From assembly GCF_003612015.1 (NCBI RefSeq), contig NZ_RARB01000007.1, forward strand, positions 162,721 through 226,720: a stretch of DNA of 64,000 nt, given 5' to 3'. Source of the stretch: Pantoea piersonii (lineage in GTDB: Bacteria > Pseudomonadota > Gammaproteobacteria > Enterobacterales > Enterobacteriaceae). The notes below the pieces were generated by a model. It was not told the origin of the DNA. It worked only from the letters and a program-made list of their open reading frames with translations, and did no database searches. The position numbers were made by a program, and so were the translations under genes. Below are positions 1 through 10,914 of this stretch, one piece after another. How positions within the stretch are numbered: position 1 is the stretch's first letter; the number at the start of each line of letters is the position of its first letter.

Positions 1-533
1 TTTTTTCCTGGAAGGTGATGTGGTTTGAGCAGCAGCGTGACGGCAGCTATCGTCTGCCCGGCGACTACCCGCGTCAGTCGATCGCCAGCGCCAGCACGCA
101 CGATCTGCCGACGCTGAGCGGCTTCTGGAGCGCAGGCGATTTCGCGCTGGGGGAAAAGCTGAAGCTTTATCCCGGCAAAGAGGTGTTGCAGTCGCTGCAC
201 GAGCAACGGGCGAAGCAGAAGCAGGCGCTGCTGGATGCGCTGCATAAAGCGGGCGTGATGCCGGCGCGCAGCGCGCGCCAGGCCGATAAGCTGGAGATGA
301 CGCCTGCGCTTAACCTGGCGATGCATAAATTTCTGGCGGCAACCGGCAGTGCGCTGCTTGGCCTGCAGCCAGAGGACTGGACAGGCATGACCACGCCGGT
401 CAACGTGCCAGGTACCGTCGATCAATACCCTAACTGGCGACGCAAGCTAACGCAGCCGCTGGAGACGATTTTTACGGATAAAGAGGTAACAAAGCTGTTG
501 AAGGCGGTAAGTCAGACGCGAAAAGGCAAGTAA
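1..533 (+). CDS. malQ: 4-alpha-glucanotransferase (amylomaltase), C-terminal part
   Basis: MalQ disproportionates maltodextrins in the cytoplasm, moving glucan chains between acceptors and releasing glucose in maltose/maltodextrin use. Only about the last 177 residues are present. The frame is already open at the window edge (reading SWKVMWFEQ before the first in-window Met), so the gene begins outside. The visible part shows the ASTHDLPTLSGFW segment, a conserved acceptor/catalytic loop of GH77 enzymes, and ends in the typical C-terminal helix region. It converges on nfuA, as in E. coli, with a perfect inverted repeat between the two stops. Identification rests on the GH77 motif and synteny. 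Confidence 0.93.
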   Translation, partial: FSWKVMWFEQQRDGSYRLPGDYPRQSIASASTHDLPTLSGFWSAGDFALGEKLKLYPGKEVLQSLHEQRAKQKQALLDALHKAGVMPARSARQADKLEMTPALNLAMHKFLAATGSALLGLQPEDWTGMTTPVNVPGTVDQYPNWRRKLTQPLETIFTDKEVTKLLKAVSQTRKGK

Positions 534-540
534 CGGAGAG

Positions 541-567
541 CGCGCGACAGTCAACGACTGTCGCGCG
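541..567. terminator. Perfect 12-bp inverted repeat between malQ and nfuA
   Basis: Arms 541-552 (CGCGCGACAGTC) and 556-567 (GACTGTCGCGCG) are exact reverse complements around a 3-nt loop, in the 40-bp gap between convergent stops. It is placed like a bidirectional terminator, but neither strand has a U-tract after the stem, so classical intrinsic termination is uncertain. Confidence 0.6.
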
Positions 568-573
568 GAGATA

Positions 574-1149
574 TTAGTAGTAGGAGTGTTCGCCGCGCTG
601 GTGCTCGGTGAGATCGCGGACGCCTTTCAGCTCCGGGAAAGCGGCCAGCAGCTCTTTTTCGATGCCATCTTTCAGGGTGACGTCGATCATGGAGCAGCCG
701 TTACAGCCGCCGCCGAACTGCAGAATGGCGAAGCCGTCTTCGGTGATCTCCATCAGCGACACGCGGCCGCCGTGACCAGCCAGCTGTGGGTTGATCTGCG
801 CCTGCAGCAGATACTCAACGCGCTCTGTCAGCGGCGCGTCATCAGAGACCTTACGCATTTTGGCGTTTGGCGCTTTCAGCGTCAGCTGCGAGCCGAGGTT
901 ATCAGTAACGAAGTCGATTTCGGCGTCTTCCAGATAAGGCGCGCTCAGCTCGTCAACATAGGCTGAGAGCTTCTCGAACTTCAGTTCCGTGTCGGTCGCT
1001 TCTACCGCGTCAGGCGGGCAGTAAGAGACGCCGCACTCGGCGGTCGGCGTACCCGGGTTAATGACGAATACGCGAATCTGGGTGCCATCTTCCTGTTTTG
1101 ACAGCAGTTTAGCGAAGTGCTCCTGGGCAGAGTCTGTAATTCGGATCAT
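574..1149 (-). CDS. nfuA: Fe-S cluster carrier protein NfuA
   Basis: NfuA accepts [4Fe-4S] clusters and delivers them to apo-proteins, and is needed under iron limitation and oxidative stress. The 191-residue product has the degenerate A-type domain at the N-terminus (residues about 1-100) and the Nfu domain at the C-terminus with the cluster-binding GGGCNGC motif (Cys149 and Cys152, the same numbering as the E. coli protein). Length equals the E. coli homologue. It lies downstream of gntX on the same strand with a 58-bp gap, the ancestral enteric arrangement. The start at 1149 (MIRITDSAQ) matches the family N-terminus. Confidence 0.98.
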   Translation of the reverse strand: MIRITDSAQEHFAKLLSKQEDGTQIRVFVINPGTPTAECGVSYCPPDAVEATDTELKFEKLSAYVDELSAPYLEDAEIDFVTDNLGSQLTLKAPNAKMRKVSDDAPLTERVEYLLQAQINPQLAGHGGRVSLMEITEDGFAILQFGGGCNGCSMIDVTLKDGIEKELLAAFPELKGVRDLTEHQRGEHSYY

Positions 1150-1207
1150 GGCAATTGCTCAATAGTTGACTAATTTAGTTGGTTATAATACGCCCATCAC
1201 CAACGCT

Positions 1208-1888
1208 CTACAAGGTACGGCACAGGCACCAGATTTGTACGCTGGCCGCGCCCTGCGCCAGCAAAATGCGGCTGATCTCCCCCACGGTATTACCCGTTGT
1301 CACCACATCATCTATCAGAGCGATATGGCGTCCGCGCACGGCGATTTCAAGCTGGAAAGCGCCGCGTACGTTGCGCCGGCGCTGCGATGCGCTGAGTCGA
1401 TGCTGCAGCGCGCCGCGTCGCCTGCGGCGCACGCCATCCTGGAACGCGCAGCCGAGCCAGCGCGCCAGCGGTTGCGCCAGCAGCGCCGCCTGATTGTAGC
1501 CGCGTCGGCAGGCGCGCATCTTATGCAGCGGCACGCACAGCAGCAAATCGGGCCGTCTCAGCCCGCGCGTGCGGTGAGCTTCCAGCCAGCTTAGCAAAAG
1601 CAGACGCGCCAGCATCACCCTGAGTGCGGTTATGCGGTAAAACTTCAGCTGACGCACCCAGTGACGCAGCGGCGGCTGATAGCCGCTGACGCAGACCAGT
1701 GCCTGCCAGGGGGGCGGCGATCGCAGGCAACGTCCGCAGACGACGCGGGAGGAGCCGGCGGGCAGGCCGCAGCGCGGACAGAGCACCGGCAACGGCGGCA
1801 GGGTGCGCAGGCAGACGCTGCATAGTCCGTGGGCGGCGACGCGCAGCGGCAGTCGGCATAGCCAACAGAGGGCTGGCATTGGTAGCAT
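1208..1888 (-). CDS. gntX: ComF-family phosphoribosyltransferase-like protein GntX (YhgH)
   Basis: This is a ComF/GntX family protein of 226 residues. Its N-terminal third carries paired cysteines (CWLC, CSVC, CPRC, CGRC) expected to bind zinc. The C-terminal type I phosphoribosyltransferase fold has the PRPP-binding motif ALIDDVVTTGNT at about residues 190-201. The family is linked to use of external DNA as nutrient and to natural competence; the E. coli gene is needed for growth on DNA and was first described near gluconate genes. The enzymatic reaction is unknown. It is divergent from bioH with only 35 bp between the starts, so the two share a promoter region. Confidence 0.93.
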   Translation of the reverse strand: MLPMPALCWLCRLPLRVAAHGLCSVCLRTLPPLPVLCPRCGLPAGSSRVVCGRCLRSPPPWQALVCVSGYQPPLRHWVRQLKFYRITALRVMLARLLLLSWLEAHRTRGLRRPDLLLCVPLHKMRACRRGYNQAALLAQPLARWLGCAFQDGVRRRRRGALQHRLSASQRRRNVRGAFQLEIAVRGRHIALIDDVVTTGNTVGEISRILLAQGAASVQIWCLCRTL

Positions 1889-1923
1889 AGCGGCCTCCTT
1901 AATGTTTTACGGGATAGTAACTA

Positions 1924-2700
1924 ATGACCTCGCTTTACTGGCACACCTGTGGAGAAGGGAAGAGTGATCTTGTGCTGCTGCACGGATGGGGACTGAACGC
2001 GGAGGTGTGGCAGAGCATCGTGCCGCGGCTCAGCCCGCATTTTCGTCTGCACCTGGTCGATCTGCCGGGCTATGGCCGCAGCACATCTGACGTCGCGCTT
2101 TCGCTGGCCGAGATGGCGCAACAGCTGCTGCCGCACTTGCCGCCGCGTGCGCTGCTGCTGGGCTGGTCGCTGGGCGGGCTGGTGGCGACCGAGCTGGCGC
2201 TGCGCGCGCCGCAACAGGTAGCGGGAGTGATCAGCGTCGCCTCTTCGCCCTGTTTTACCGCCAGCGAGGAGTGGCCGGGGATTAAGCCGGAAACGTTAGC
2301 GACCTTCCGTTCGCAGCTTAACAGCGACTTTCAGCGTACCGTCGAGCGTTTCCTGGCGCTGCAAACTCTGGGCACGGACAGCGCCCGTCAGGACGCGCGT
2401 CGGTTAAAAGAGGTGGTGCTGGCGCAGCCGATGCCGTCGGTGGCGGTGCTGGATGGCGGGCTGGCGATCCTGCGCGATGTCGATTTACGTGACCAGCTGC
2501 CGCGCATCGGGATGCCGTTTTTGCGTTTATATGGCGCGCTGGATGGGCTGGTGCCGCGTCGTATTGCCGCGCTGCTCGACGCCGCGCTGCCCGCTTCGCC
2601 TTCCGTGGTGATGGAGAAAGCCGCGCACGCGCCTTTTATTTCTCATCCGGAGGCCTTCTGCCAGCATATTCTTGATTTCAGTCAGAAGTGTGGTGGTTAA
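1924..2700 (+). CDS. bioH: Pimeloyl-[acyl-carrier protein] methyl ester esterase BioH
   Basis: BioH hydrolyses pimeloyl-ACP methyl ester, ending the BioC/BioH route to the pimelate moiety of biotin. The 258-residue alpha/beta hydrolase has the nucleophile elbow GWSLGG with Ser82, and Asp207 (GALDG) and His235 (AAHAPF) complete the triad at exactly the E. coli positions. No signal peptide, so cytoplasmic. The start at 1924 gives the canonical N-terminus ([12 protein letters not shown]). It is transcribed divergently from gntX. In E. coli bioH is followed by yhgA/feoABC; here the next genes are a DUF1471 peptide and a GH13 phosphorylase. Confidence 0.97.
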   Translation: MTSLYWHTCGEGKSDLVLLHGWGLNAEVWQSIVPRLSPHFRLHLVDLPGYGRSTSDVALSLAEMAQQLLPHLPPRALLLGWSLGGLVATELALRAPQQVAGVISVASSPCFTASEEWPGIKPETLATFRSQLNSDFQRTVERFLALQTLGTDSARQDARRLKEVVLAQPMPSVAVLDGGLAILRDVDLRDQLPRIGMPFLRLYGALDGLVPRRIAALLDAALPASPSVVMEKAAHAPFISHPEAFCQHILDFSQKCGG

Positions 2701-2870
2701 ACCGGGCGCAAGACTGGAAATTTCCTCACCAGCTGTAATACTTTGTAAGTAGGCATGGCCGCTTAATGATGTGAATTGTCCAGGGAGAGGATAATGCCGT
2801 TCCATCTCGCCTGACGCAATCCGGCGTCTGCTTACATCTCACATAACGGAAATGAATGAGGGGTATTGTA

Positions 2871-3140
2871 ATGAAGGTGATGAAATGGGTTGTGGCTTCA
2901 GTGGTAATGGGCGCAGTGTCGTTTTCGGCGCTTGCGGCTAAGGAAGTGACCAAAGAAGAAGTGAAGAAAATGAATCTGGAGAAGATCGGTACGGTAAATA
3001 CCACGGCGGAAACCACTTCGCCAATGGACGCCAAACGCGAACTCTCCAAAATGGCTGATGAAAAAGGCGGCAAATACTACCGCGTGATCGCTGGCCGTGA
3101 ACACGGCAAATTCAGCGCCACCGCGGATGTCTATAAGTAA
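2871..3140 (+). CDS. DUF1471 (YdgH/BhsA/McbA-like) secreted small protein
   Basis: An 89-residue protein with a signal peptide (MKVMKWVVASVVMGAVSFSA, likely cleaved after ALA near residue 23). The mature domain of about 66 residues ends GGKYYRVIAGREHGKFSATADVYK, typical of the enterobacterial DUF1471 fold of BhsA, McbA, YhcN and YdgH. Family members are periplasmic or outer-membrane-associated stress and biofilm peptides; the exact role is unknown. An upstream in-frame ATG exists at 2856, but GAGGGG at about 2858-2863 places the ribosome on 2871. The gene ends on the base before the stop of the convergent ggaP-like gene (0-bp gap). It sits in the bioH-tex interval, which holds feoABC in E. 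coli. Confidence 0.85.
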   Translation: MKVMKWVVASVVMGAVSFSALAAKEVTKEEVKKMNLEKIGTVNTTAETTSPMDAKRELSKMADEKGGKYYRVIAGREHGKFSATADVYK

Positions 3141-4832
3141 TCAGCTACGCAACCAGACAAACTGCCAGGCATCCAGCGTAAGCGGCTGGGTGCCATCAAC
3201 TCTCTTCTCTGTTACCACATCCTGAAAAAGACGCGCCTCCGGCAGCATCGTCTCGACGGTTTTCCCGCTCAGATTAAACACGCACAGCAGGCCGCTATCC
3301 GTCTGCTGCGGCTCATGACGCCTCAGCACCAGCAGCGCATTATCGCTGTCATAGAGGGTCATCGGATTATCGGGATGAAAGGCGGCCTGGCGCGTGCGCA
3401 GCTGAATCAGCTGGCTGAGGCGGGTATAAATGGCGTGACGCAGTCCGCTGCTGTCCGCCAGCGCCGCCTCGATCGTTTTTAAGTCAAATTTTTGCCGGTT
3501 AATGGCGCGGTTATGGCCTGCGGCTTTGACGCCTTCATAGTCGTTACGCGAGCCGAGAATACTCTGGACATAGATGGCGGGCACGCCGGGGAACGACAGC
3601 AGAATAGCGTGCGCCAGCAGAAAGCGTCGCAGGCGCGTCTGGTCGTCGTCGTTCTGATGGTTGAGCGCGTCGAGATAGGTGACGTTAATCTCATAAGGGC
3701 TGGTGGTGCCATCCGGGTTGTTTTTATAGGAGACCAGCGCCCCTTCCAGCGCCAGATCGCGCACCAGCGCCACAATTTCCGTCTCAGAGAGAATGCCGCG
3801 CGCCGGGTTAAGCCCGATACCGTCGTGCGAGGCGAGAAAATTAAAGAAGGTCGTGCCGCCCTTGCCTGGCTCAAGCGCGCCGGCCCACTGACGCAGCGCG
3901 CGTCCTGAACCCGAATGGATAGCGTGTAGCACCAGCGGCGGCAGGGAAAACTGATAGACCATCTGCGCTTCGTCATGACCGTCGCCGAAGTAGCTGACGT
4001 TATCTTTATGCGGCACGTTGGTTTCGGTGATGATCACCGTGCCGGGCGCGACCGTATCGGCAATGGCGCGAAACAGCTTAACCAGCAGATGCGTTTTTTC
4101 CAGATGGATGCAGCGCGTGCCGGGCGTTTTCCACATATAGCCGACGGCGTCGAGACGCACGTAATCCGCCCCTTTTTGCAGGTAGTCGAGCAGCACTTCC
4201 ACCATACGGATCAGCACTTCGGGATTGCCGAAGTTAAGATCGATCTGATCGGCGCTGAAGGTCGTCCAGATAAAGCGCATCTCGCCGTTCGCCATCTCGA
4301 AGGGCGTCAGCAGCGGCGAAGTGCGCGGCCGCGTCACGCCGCTGAGATCGGTGGCGGGCGGCATGCTGATAAAGAAATCGTCCCAGCCGGGATCGAGCGC
4401 CAGGTAGTGTTTAAACCAGGCGCTGTGCGCGGACATATGGTTGCAGACGAAGTCGAACATCAGGCGCGTTTCCTGATGCAGCCGGGCGACATCCGGCCAG
4501 TCGCCACACAGCGGGTTGACCTGATGGTAATCGATGACGGAAAAGCCGTCGTCGGACGAATAGGGGAAAAAGGGCAGCAGATGAACCAGAGGAAAGGTTG
4601 ACTGCAAATGCTGCTGATAAAAGCGGGAAAAGCTTTGCAGCGTGGGGACATCCGCCTCGCGAAACTGATCCGCGTAGGTGATCAGCACGACATCCTGTTC
4701 GTCCCAGTGCGCTTTGCGCGGCAGCTTAGTCGCGTCGCGCGCGGCGGCGATATGGCGCAGCAGGCGCTCTCGCGCCGCCTGAGGAAAGGTGTCGGCATAG
4801 ATTTTATCGAGCAGCGCTGTGATCGTTTCCAT
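3141..4832 (-). CDS. ggaP: GH13_18 glycoside phosphorylase, probable glucosylglycerate phosphorylase (YcjM-like)
   Basis: A 563-residue GH13 enzyme of the sucrose-phosphorylase subfamily (GH13_18). The sequence follows E. coli YcjM closely from HWDEQDVVLITYADQF onward; YcjM-type enzymes phosphorolyse 2-O-alpha-glucosylglycerate to glucose-1-phosphate and glycerate. The retaining catalytic residues are visible: nucleophile Asp228 in YVRLDAVGY, acid/base Glu270 in IITETNV, and the third Asp337 in FLASHDGIG. No signal peptide, so cytoplasmic. Unlike E. coli ycjM, which is in a sugar-ABC operon, this copy stands alone between a DUF1471 gene and tex. Substrate is inferred from similarity; sucrose or another alpha-glucoside cannot be excluded. 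The 5' context lacks an obvious Shine-Dalgarno sequence. Confidence 0.82.
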   Translation of the reverse strand: METITALLDKIYADTFPQAARERLLRHIAAARDATKLPRKAHWDEQDVVLITYADQFREADVPTLQSFSRFYQQHLQSTFPLVHLLPFFPYSSDDGFSVIDYHQVNPLCGDWPDVARLHQETRLMFDFVCNHMSAHSAWFKHYLALDPGWDDFFISMPPATDLSGVTRPRTSPLLTPFEMANGEMRFIWTTFSADQIDLNFGNPEVLIRMVEVLLDYLQKGADYVRLDAVGYMWKTPGTRCIHLEKTHLLVKLFRAIADTVAPGTVIITETNVPHKDNVSYFGDGHDEAQMVYQFSLPPLVLHAIHSGSGRALRQWAGALEPGKGGTTFFNFLASHDGIGLNPARGILSETEIVALVRDLALEGALVSYKNNPDGTTSPYEINVTYLDALNHQNDDDQTRLRRFLLAHAILLSFPGVPAIYVQSILGSRNDYEGVKAAGHNRAINRQKFDLKTIEAALADSSGLRHAIYTRLSQLIQLRTRQAAFHPDNPMTLYDSDNALLVLRRHEPQQTDSGLLCVFNLSGKTVETMLPEARLFQDVVTEKRVDGTQPLTLDAWQFVWLRS

Positions 4833-4927
4833 CGCGAATTGGGTGCCACGTCCCGGGTTGTTTTTTATGCAGGCGTGCTTTCAGCGTAGCGTCAAGAGAG
4901 GGATTTTCAACTTTACAGAGGAGGTTA

Positions 4928-4960
4928 CGCGCGCCCGATCCAGAATAAGCCGGGCGCGCG
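4928..4960 (-). terminator. GC-rich hairpin downstream of tex
   Basis: Arms 4928-4937 (CGCGCGCCCG) and 4951-4960 (CGGGCGCGCG) form a 10-bp stem with a 13-nt loop just after the tex stop codon. The minus-strand sequence that follows has no run of U, so it may act as an mRNA 3'-end stabiliser or a weak terminator. Confidence 0.45.
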
Positions 4961-4966
4961 CAGGGT

Positions 4967-7300
4967 TTAACGTTTTTTGCCGAAGGCCGCCGCCAGCGCA
5001 TCGCCCATCGCGCTGTTGCCTGCAGGCTGGCTGTTCGGGCGCGGACGCGGCTTCGCGCCGCCAGCCGGACGCGCGTTGTCGCGCGGCGCGCTGCGACCGT
5101 TGCCGCTGCTGCGCGCATTGCTGTCGCCAGGCTGTTCATCCAGCCGCATCGTCAGCGCGATGCGCTTGCGCGGCAGATCGACGTCCAGCACTTTCACCTT
5201 CACGATATCGCCCGCTTTCACCACCTGATGCGGATCTTCCACAAACTTGTCCGACAGCGAAGAGATATGCACCAGGCCATCCTGATGTACGCCGATATCG
5301 ACAAAAGCGCCAAAGTTAGTGACGTTGGTCACCGCGCCTTCCAGCACCATGCCCGGCAGCAGATCGTTAAGGGTTTCGACCCCTTCGGCGAACTGCGCGG
5401 TTTTAAACTCAGGACGCGGGTCGCGGCCCGGTTTTTCCAGCTCTTTAATAATGTCGGTAACGGTCGGCAGGCCGAAGCGCTCGTCGGTAAAGTCGACCGC
5501 CTTAACGTTGCGCAGGCTGGAGGGGTTGCCCATCAGGTCGTTCAGCGCCTGCTCGGTCGCCGCCAGGATACGCTCCACGACCGGATAGGCTTCCGGGTGC
5601 ACCGTTGAGGCGTCGAGCGGGTTATCGCCATGGTTGATACGCAGGAAGCCCGCGCACTGTTCAAAGGCTTTCGGGCCGAGGCGGCTTACCTTAAGCAGCT
5701 GCTGGCGGTTCTGGAAACGGCCGTTCTCGTCGCGCCAGCTGACGATATTCTGCGCCATCATGCGCGTCAGTCCGGCGACGCGAGCCAGCAGCGGAACGGA
5801 GGCGGTATTGAGATCGACGCCGACCGCGTTCACGCAGTCTTCCACCACCGCGTCCAGCTTCTTCGCCAGCAGGCTCTGGCTGACGTCATGCTGATACTGG
5901 CCGACGCCGATCGATTTCGGATCGATTTTCACCAGCTCCGCCAGCGGATCCTGCAGGCGTCGCGCGATAGAGACCGCGCCGCGCAGCGAGACGTCGAGAT
6001 TCGGGAACTCCAGCGCCGCCAGCTCAGAAGCGGAATAGACGGAGGCGCCTGCTTCGCTGACGATCACTTTTTGCGCGGTGATATGCGGATACTGTTTCTG
6101 CACGTCGAGGAAGAAACGCTCCGTCTCGCGCGAGGCGGTGCCGTTGCCGATCGCCACCAGCTCAACCTGATGTTTCGCGCAGAGCGCAGCCACCACGGTC
6201 GCGGCTTTGGCTGCCTGGCCGGTATGCGGATAAATGGTATCGGTAGCGACCAGCTTGCCGGTGGCGTCCACCACGGCGACTTTTACGCCGGTGCGCAGGC
6301 CGGGATCGAGACCCATGGTGGCGCGCATGCCCGCCGGTGCCGCCATCAGCAGATCGTGCAGGTTGCGGGCGAAGACATTAATCGCTTCGTCTTCGGCGCG
6401 CTCGCGCACCGTGCCCATTAGCTCCGTCTCCAGGTGCAGCATCACCTTGATGCGCCAGGTCCAGCTCACCACCGCCTTGCGCCAGCTGTCGGCCGGCGCG
6501 CCGTTGAGGCGCAGGTTGAGATGCTCGGCAATCAGCGTTTCGCCGTAGCTTTCGCGCGGCGGCTCGTCGAACTGCGGATCGGCGTTCAGCGACAGCTGCA
6601 GCACGCCCTCGTTACGACCGCGCAGCATCGCCAGTGCGCGGTGCGACGGCACGCTGTTCAGCGCTTCGTGATGATCGAAGTAGTCGCGGAATTTGGCCCC
6701 TTCCTGCTCTTTGCCTTCGACTACGCGCGACACCAGATGCGCGTTTTTCCACAGGTAGTCGCGCACCTTCGCCAGCAGCGTGGCGTCTTCGGCGAAGCGC
6801 TCCATCAGGATATAGCGCGCGCCGTCCAGCGCGGCGCGCACGTCGGCGACGCCTTTGTCGGCATCGACATACTGCGCCGCTAGCTGTTCAGGATCCTGCG
6901 ACGCATCCTGCCACAGCGTTTCGGCCAGCGGTTGCAGACCCGCTTCAATCGCGATCTGACCGCGGGTGCGGCGTTTAGGCTTATAAGGCAGATAAAGGTC
7001 TTCGAGTTCGGTTTTACTGAGCGTGCCGTTAATAGCGCCGGCGAGTTCGTCAGTCAGTTTGCCCTGCTCGTTAATAGACTTCAGAATCGACTGGCGGCGC
7101 TCTTCCAGTTCGCGCAGGTAGCCGAGACGCGTCTCCAGCTGGCGCAGTTGGGTGTCGTCCAGACCGCCGGTCACCTCTTTACGATAGCGTGCGATAAACG
7201 GCACGGTGTTCCCTTCGTCCAGCAGACGCACGGCAGCTTCAACTTGCTCCGCACGCGCCTGCAGCTCACTGGCAATAATGTGGCTGAGATCTTTCATCAT
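4967..7300 (-). CDS. tex: Tex-family RNA-binding transcription accessory protein (YhgF)
   Basis: A 777-residue cytoplasmic Tex protein. Domains in order: N-terminal helical/HTH region ending in [20 protein letters not shown], a YqgF/RNase H-like domain beginning with [17 protein letters not shown] (about residue 325), helix-hairpin-helix repeats around [14 protein letters not shown] and [20 protein letters not shown], and a C-terminal S1 domain ([20 protein letters not shown], about residue 650). A basic, Arg/Gly/Pro-rich tail follows. Tex binds nucleic acid and is related to eukaryotic Spt6; its exact bacterial role remains unsettled. It lies 100 bp downstream of greB on the same strand, as in E. 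coli. The start is Met-Met (7300 or 7297). Confidence 0.96.
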   Translation of the reverse strand: MMKDLSHIIASELQARAEQVEAAVRLLDEGNTVPFIARYRKEVTGGLDDTQLRQLETRLGYLRELEERRQSILKSINEQGKLTDELAGAINGTLSKTELEDLYLPYKPKRRTRGQIAIEAGLQPLAETLWQDASQDPEQLAAQYVDADKGVADVRAALDGARYILMERFAEDATLLAKVRDYLWKNAHLVSRVVEGKEQEGAKFRDYFDHHEALNSVPSHRALAMLRGRNEGVLQLSLNADPQFDEPPRESYGETLIAEHLNLRLNGAPADSWRKAVVSWTWRIKVMLHLETELMGTVRERAEDEAINVFARNLHDLLMAAPAGMRATMGLDPGLRTGVKVAVVDATGKLVATDTIYPHTGQAAKAATVVAALCAKHQVELVAIGNGTASRETERFFLDVQKQYPHITAQKVIVSEAGASVYSASELAALEFPNLDVSLRGAVSIARRLQDPLAELVKIDPKSIGVGQYQHDVSQSLLAKKLDAVVEDCVNAVGVDLNTASVPLLARVAGLTRMMAQNIVSWRDENGRFQNRQQLLKVSRLGPKAFEQCAGFLRINHGDNPLDASTVHPEAYPVVERILAATEQALNDLMGNPSSLRNVKAVDFTDERFGLPTVTDIIKELEKPGRDPRPEFKTAQFAEGVETLNDLLPGMVLEGAVTNVTNFGAFVDIGVHQDGLVHISSLSDKFVEDPHQVVKAGDIVKVKVLDVDLPRKRIALTMRLDEQPGDSNARSSGNGRSAPRDNARPAGGAKPRPRPNSQPAGNSAMGDALAAAFGKKR

Positions 7301-7400
7301 CGATTCTGTCTTGCTTACAGGGTTGAAAAACAGGGGACAGTTATACGGACTGAAAAGTGAAATTGCCAGCGATGAGGGCGGCTTTCAGCGATATTCTGAA

Positions 7401-7877
7401 TCAGGCGTCCGGGTAGGTAATTTCGTTGACATACCAGAGCGCGGGGCCCAGCGGCGTCTCTACCGTCACGGCGTCGCCCGGCTCTTTTTTCAGCAGTGCG
7501 CGCGCCATCGGCGAGTCAATTGAAATGTAATCTTTCCGGCCGAAAATCTCGTCGTAGCCGACGATGCGAAAGCGTTTTACCTCGCCGTCGTCATTTTCTA
7601 CTTCTACCCAGGCGCCAAAAAAGACTTTGCCATCCTGCTGCGGCGAATAGTCGACAATGCGCAGCGCCTCAAGGCTTTTTGTCAGATAACGTACGCGGCG
7701 ATCGATTTCGCGCAGGCGTTTTTTGTTGTACTGGTAGTCAGCATTCTCGCTGCGATCGCCGAGGCTGGCGGCCCAGGTCACTTTTTTCGTGACTTCGGGG
7801 CGTTCTTCGCGCCAGAGATAGTCGAGTTCGGCTTTCAGCTTATTGAAGCCTTCACGGGTGATCAGTCGGGTTTTCAT
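7401..7877 (-). CDS. greB: Transcription elongation factor GreB
   Basis: GreB enters the RNA polymerase secondary channel and stimulates cleavage of backtracked transcripts. The 158-residue protein has the N-terminal coiled coil (MKTRLITREGFNKLKAELD) with the acidic tip segment around GDRSENADYQYNK, and the C-terminal FKBP-like domain (GYDEIFGRKDYISIDSPMARALLKK). Length equals E. coli GreB. The start is placed at 7877; an in-frame upstream Met at 7919 would add residues absent from the family. It probably heads a greB-tex transcript. Confidence 0.97.
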   Translation of the reverse strand: MKTRLITREGFNKLKAELDYLWREERPEVTKKVTWAASLGDRSENADYQYNKKRLREIDRRVRYLTKSLEALRIVDYSPQQDGKVFFGAWVEVENDDGEVKRFRIVGYDEIFGRKDYISIDSPMARALLKKEPGDAVTVETPLGPALWYVNEITYPDA

Positions 7878-7931
7878 GCGTATCGACTCGGAAGCGTAAA
7901 AGCAGGCAGTGTAAAGCAAAGCAGGCGCGGC

Positions 7932-7987
7932 AAAAAAGAGTCGGGGAACAGGTTTTCAACGGTGAAAACCCTGTGTGTCGTTCCCCG
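7932..7987 (-). terminator. Intrinsic terminator of the YjbE-like gene
   Basis: On the minus strand a compound hairpin (outer arms 7942-7949/7980-7987, CGGGGAAC/GTTCCCCG; inner arms 7951-7958/7963-7970, GGTTTTCA/TGAAAACC) is followed by a U-run templated by the A-run at 7932-7937. It lies 45 bp after the stop of the small secreted-protein gene and before greB, so it should separate the two transcripts. Confidence 0.75.
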
Positions 7988-8031
7988 GTGGCGAAAGGGG
8001 CAGGTACAAAAAGTTAAAACGGCTTAAATCG

Positions 8032-8271
8032 TTATTTTCCCGCCACGGTAGACGTGGTGGTAGAAGAAGAGGTGCTTTTGTCGCCGCCGCCTGCGGTCGC
8101 AAGCGCCACGCCGAGCAGCGCGGCGACAGCGCCGACGCCAATGGCGTTAGAGTTGCCCTGCGCGGTGGTCGAGGCCTGCGCACCGGCAGCTTCGCCAGCG
8201 GCGGTTGCCGCCAGAGCAGGATTCAAACTAAGGGTGGCCAGCGCACCCAGCACTAACAACGTTTTTTTCAT
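8032..8271 (-). CDS. Small secreted YjbE/GfcA-like protein
   Basis: A 79-residue protein starting MKKTLLVLGALATLSL with a signal peptide probably cleaved after PALA (residue 21). The mature part is rich in Ala, Gly, Ser and Thr, with a hydrophobic Gly/Ala segment (GVGAVAALLGVALATAGGG) and a Ser/Thr-rich tail. This resembles E. coli YjbE and GfcA, first genes of exopolysaccharide-associated operons (yjbEFGH, gfcABCDE). Here it is alone: no yjbFGH/gfcBCD follow and a terminator does. The start at 8271 has AGGGAT upstream; the in-frame Met at 8316 lies outside the signal peptide. Function unknown; a surface or biofilm role is inferred from the resemblance only. E. coli has no gene here between greB and ompR. 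Confidence 0.75.
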   Translation of the reverse strand: MKKTLLVLGALATLSLNPALAATAAGEAAGAQASTTAQGNSNAIGVGAVAALLGVALATAGGGDKSTSSSTTTSTVAGK

Positions 8272-8802
8272 TATTGCTATCCCTGTAGTGAAGCGAGTGA
8301 AAGCAGTGTGGTGCAATTCACAGCGGGCGGAAAGATAGCTTTACTAATTGATTTAAAGGACTTTATTTTTGAATGGCCTGAACCGTGGCGAAAATAGCGT
8401 TAATCCGAGAGAAGCATGCGGCAAGGCGCGCAGAGGATGGTATTTTATGCTGTCGCCCGACGAGGCCGCTGCGCATCGAGGTATGGAAAGAAGACGACGA
8501 ATAGCGCTAAAGTCAAATTGAGGATTAACTGTTTGATCTGCAAGCCTCAATAAACGACGGTTTACTTTTACGGCCGCAAATATCGAGAAAAAGTGACCGA
8601 CTTTCAGATTTGCCGTAACTGTTGTGATCGGAGCATAAATAGATGATTTCACATTTAGCGCAGCGAGAAAATTAAAGATAAGCTCCTGTTTAATATGCTT
8701 TGTAACAATTTCGACTAGAATATAAACCATTAATGGCTGTCACAGGCAGACAACTTTTTTTAACAATATCGTCTCAGGCAATGGCGCCTTTGGGAGTAGG
8801 AA
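8272..8802. promoter_or_regulatory. AT-rich divergent control region upstream of ompR
   Basis: 531 bp without a credible gene. It must contain the promoter of the leftward YjbE-like gene and the rightward ompR-envZ promoter(s). The stretch 8500-8760 is clearly more AT-rich than its surroundings. TTGTAA (8700-8705) and TATAAA (8721-8726) are suboptimally spaced (15 bp) promoter-like hexamers about 80 bp before ompR. GGGAGTAGG just before 8803 is the ompR ribosome-binding site. A leftward 125-codon frame at 8353-8730 is not considered coding. Confidence 0.5.
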
Positions 8803-10877
<2,075 letters not shown>

Positions 10878-10886
10878 GCAGTAAGC

Positions 10887-10908
10887 GGGCGCGGCGATGG
10901 CCGCGCCC
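10887..10908. terminator. GC-rich hairpin between envZ and pckA
   Basis: Arms 10887-10895 (GGGCGCGGC) and 10900-10908 (GCCGCGCCC) with a GATG loop lie in the 37-bp gap between two convergent genes. No U-tract follows on either strand; a role as a bidirectional 3'-end barrier is inferred from position. Confidence 0.5.
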
Positions 10909-10914
10909 GAAGAG

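Noticed and set aside
1166..1189. TTGACT and TATAAT hexamers on the plus strand near nfuA
   Set aside because: Spacer is only 12 bp and no rightward gene follows; chance match in the gntX-nfuA gap.
5630..6421. 263-codon rightward frame within tex
   Set aside because: Shadow of tex; composition dominated by Arg, Asp and Gln from reverse-complemented codons.
8353..8730. Leftward 125-codon frame between the YjbE-like gene and ompR
   Set aside because: No recognisable family, no ribosome-binding site at its start, mixed composition, and it runs through the expected ompR promoter region.
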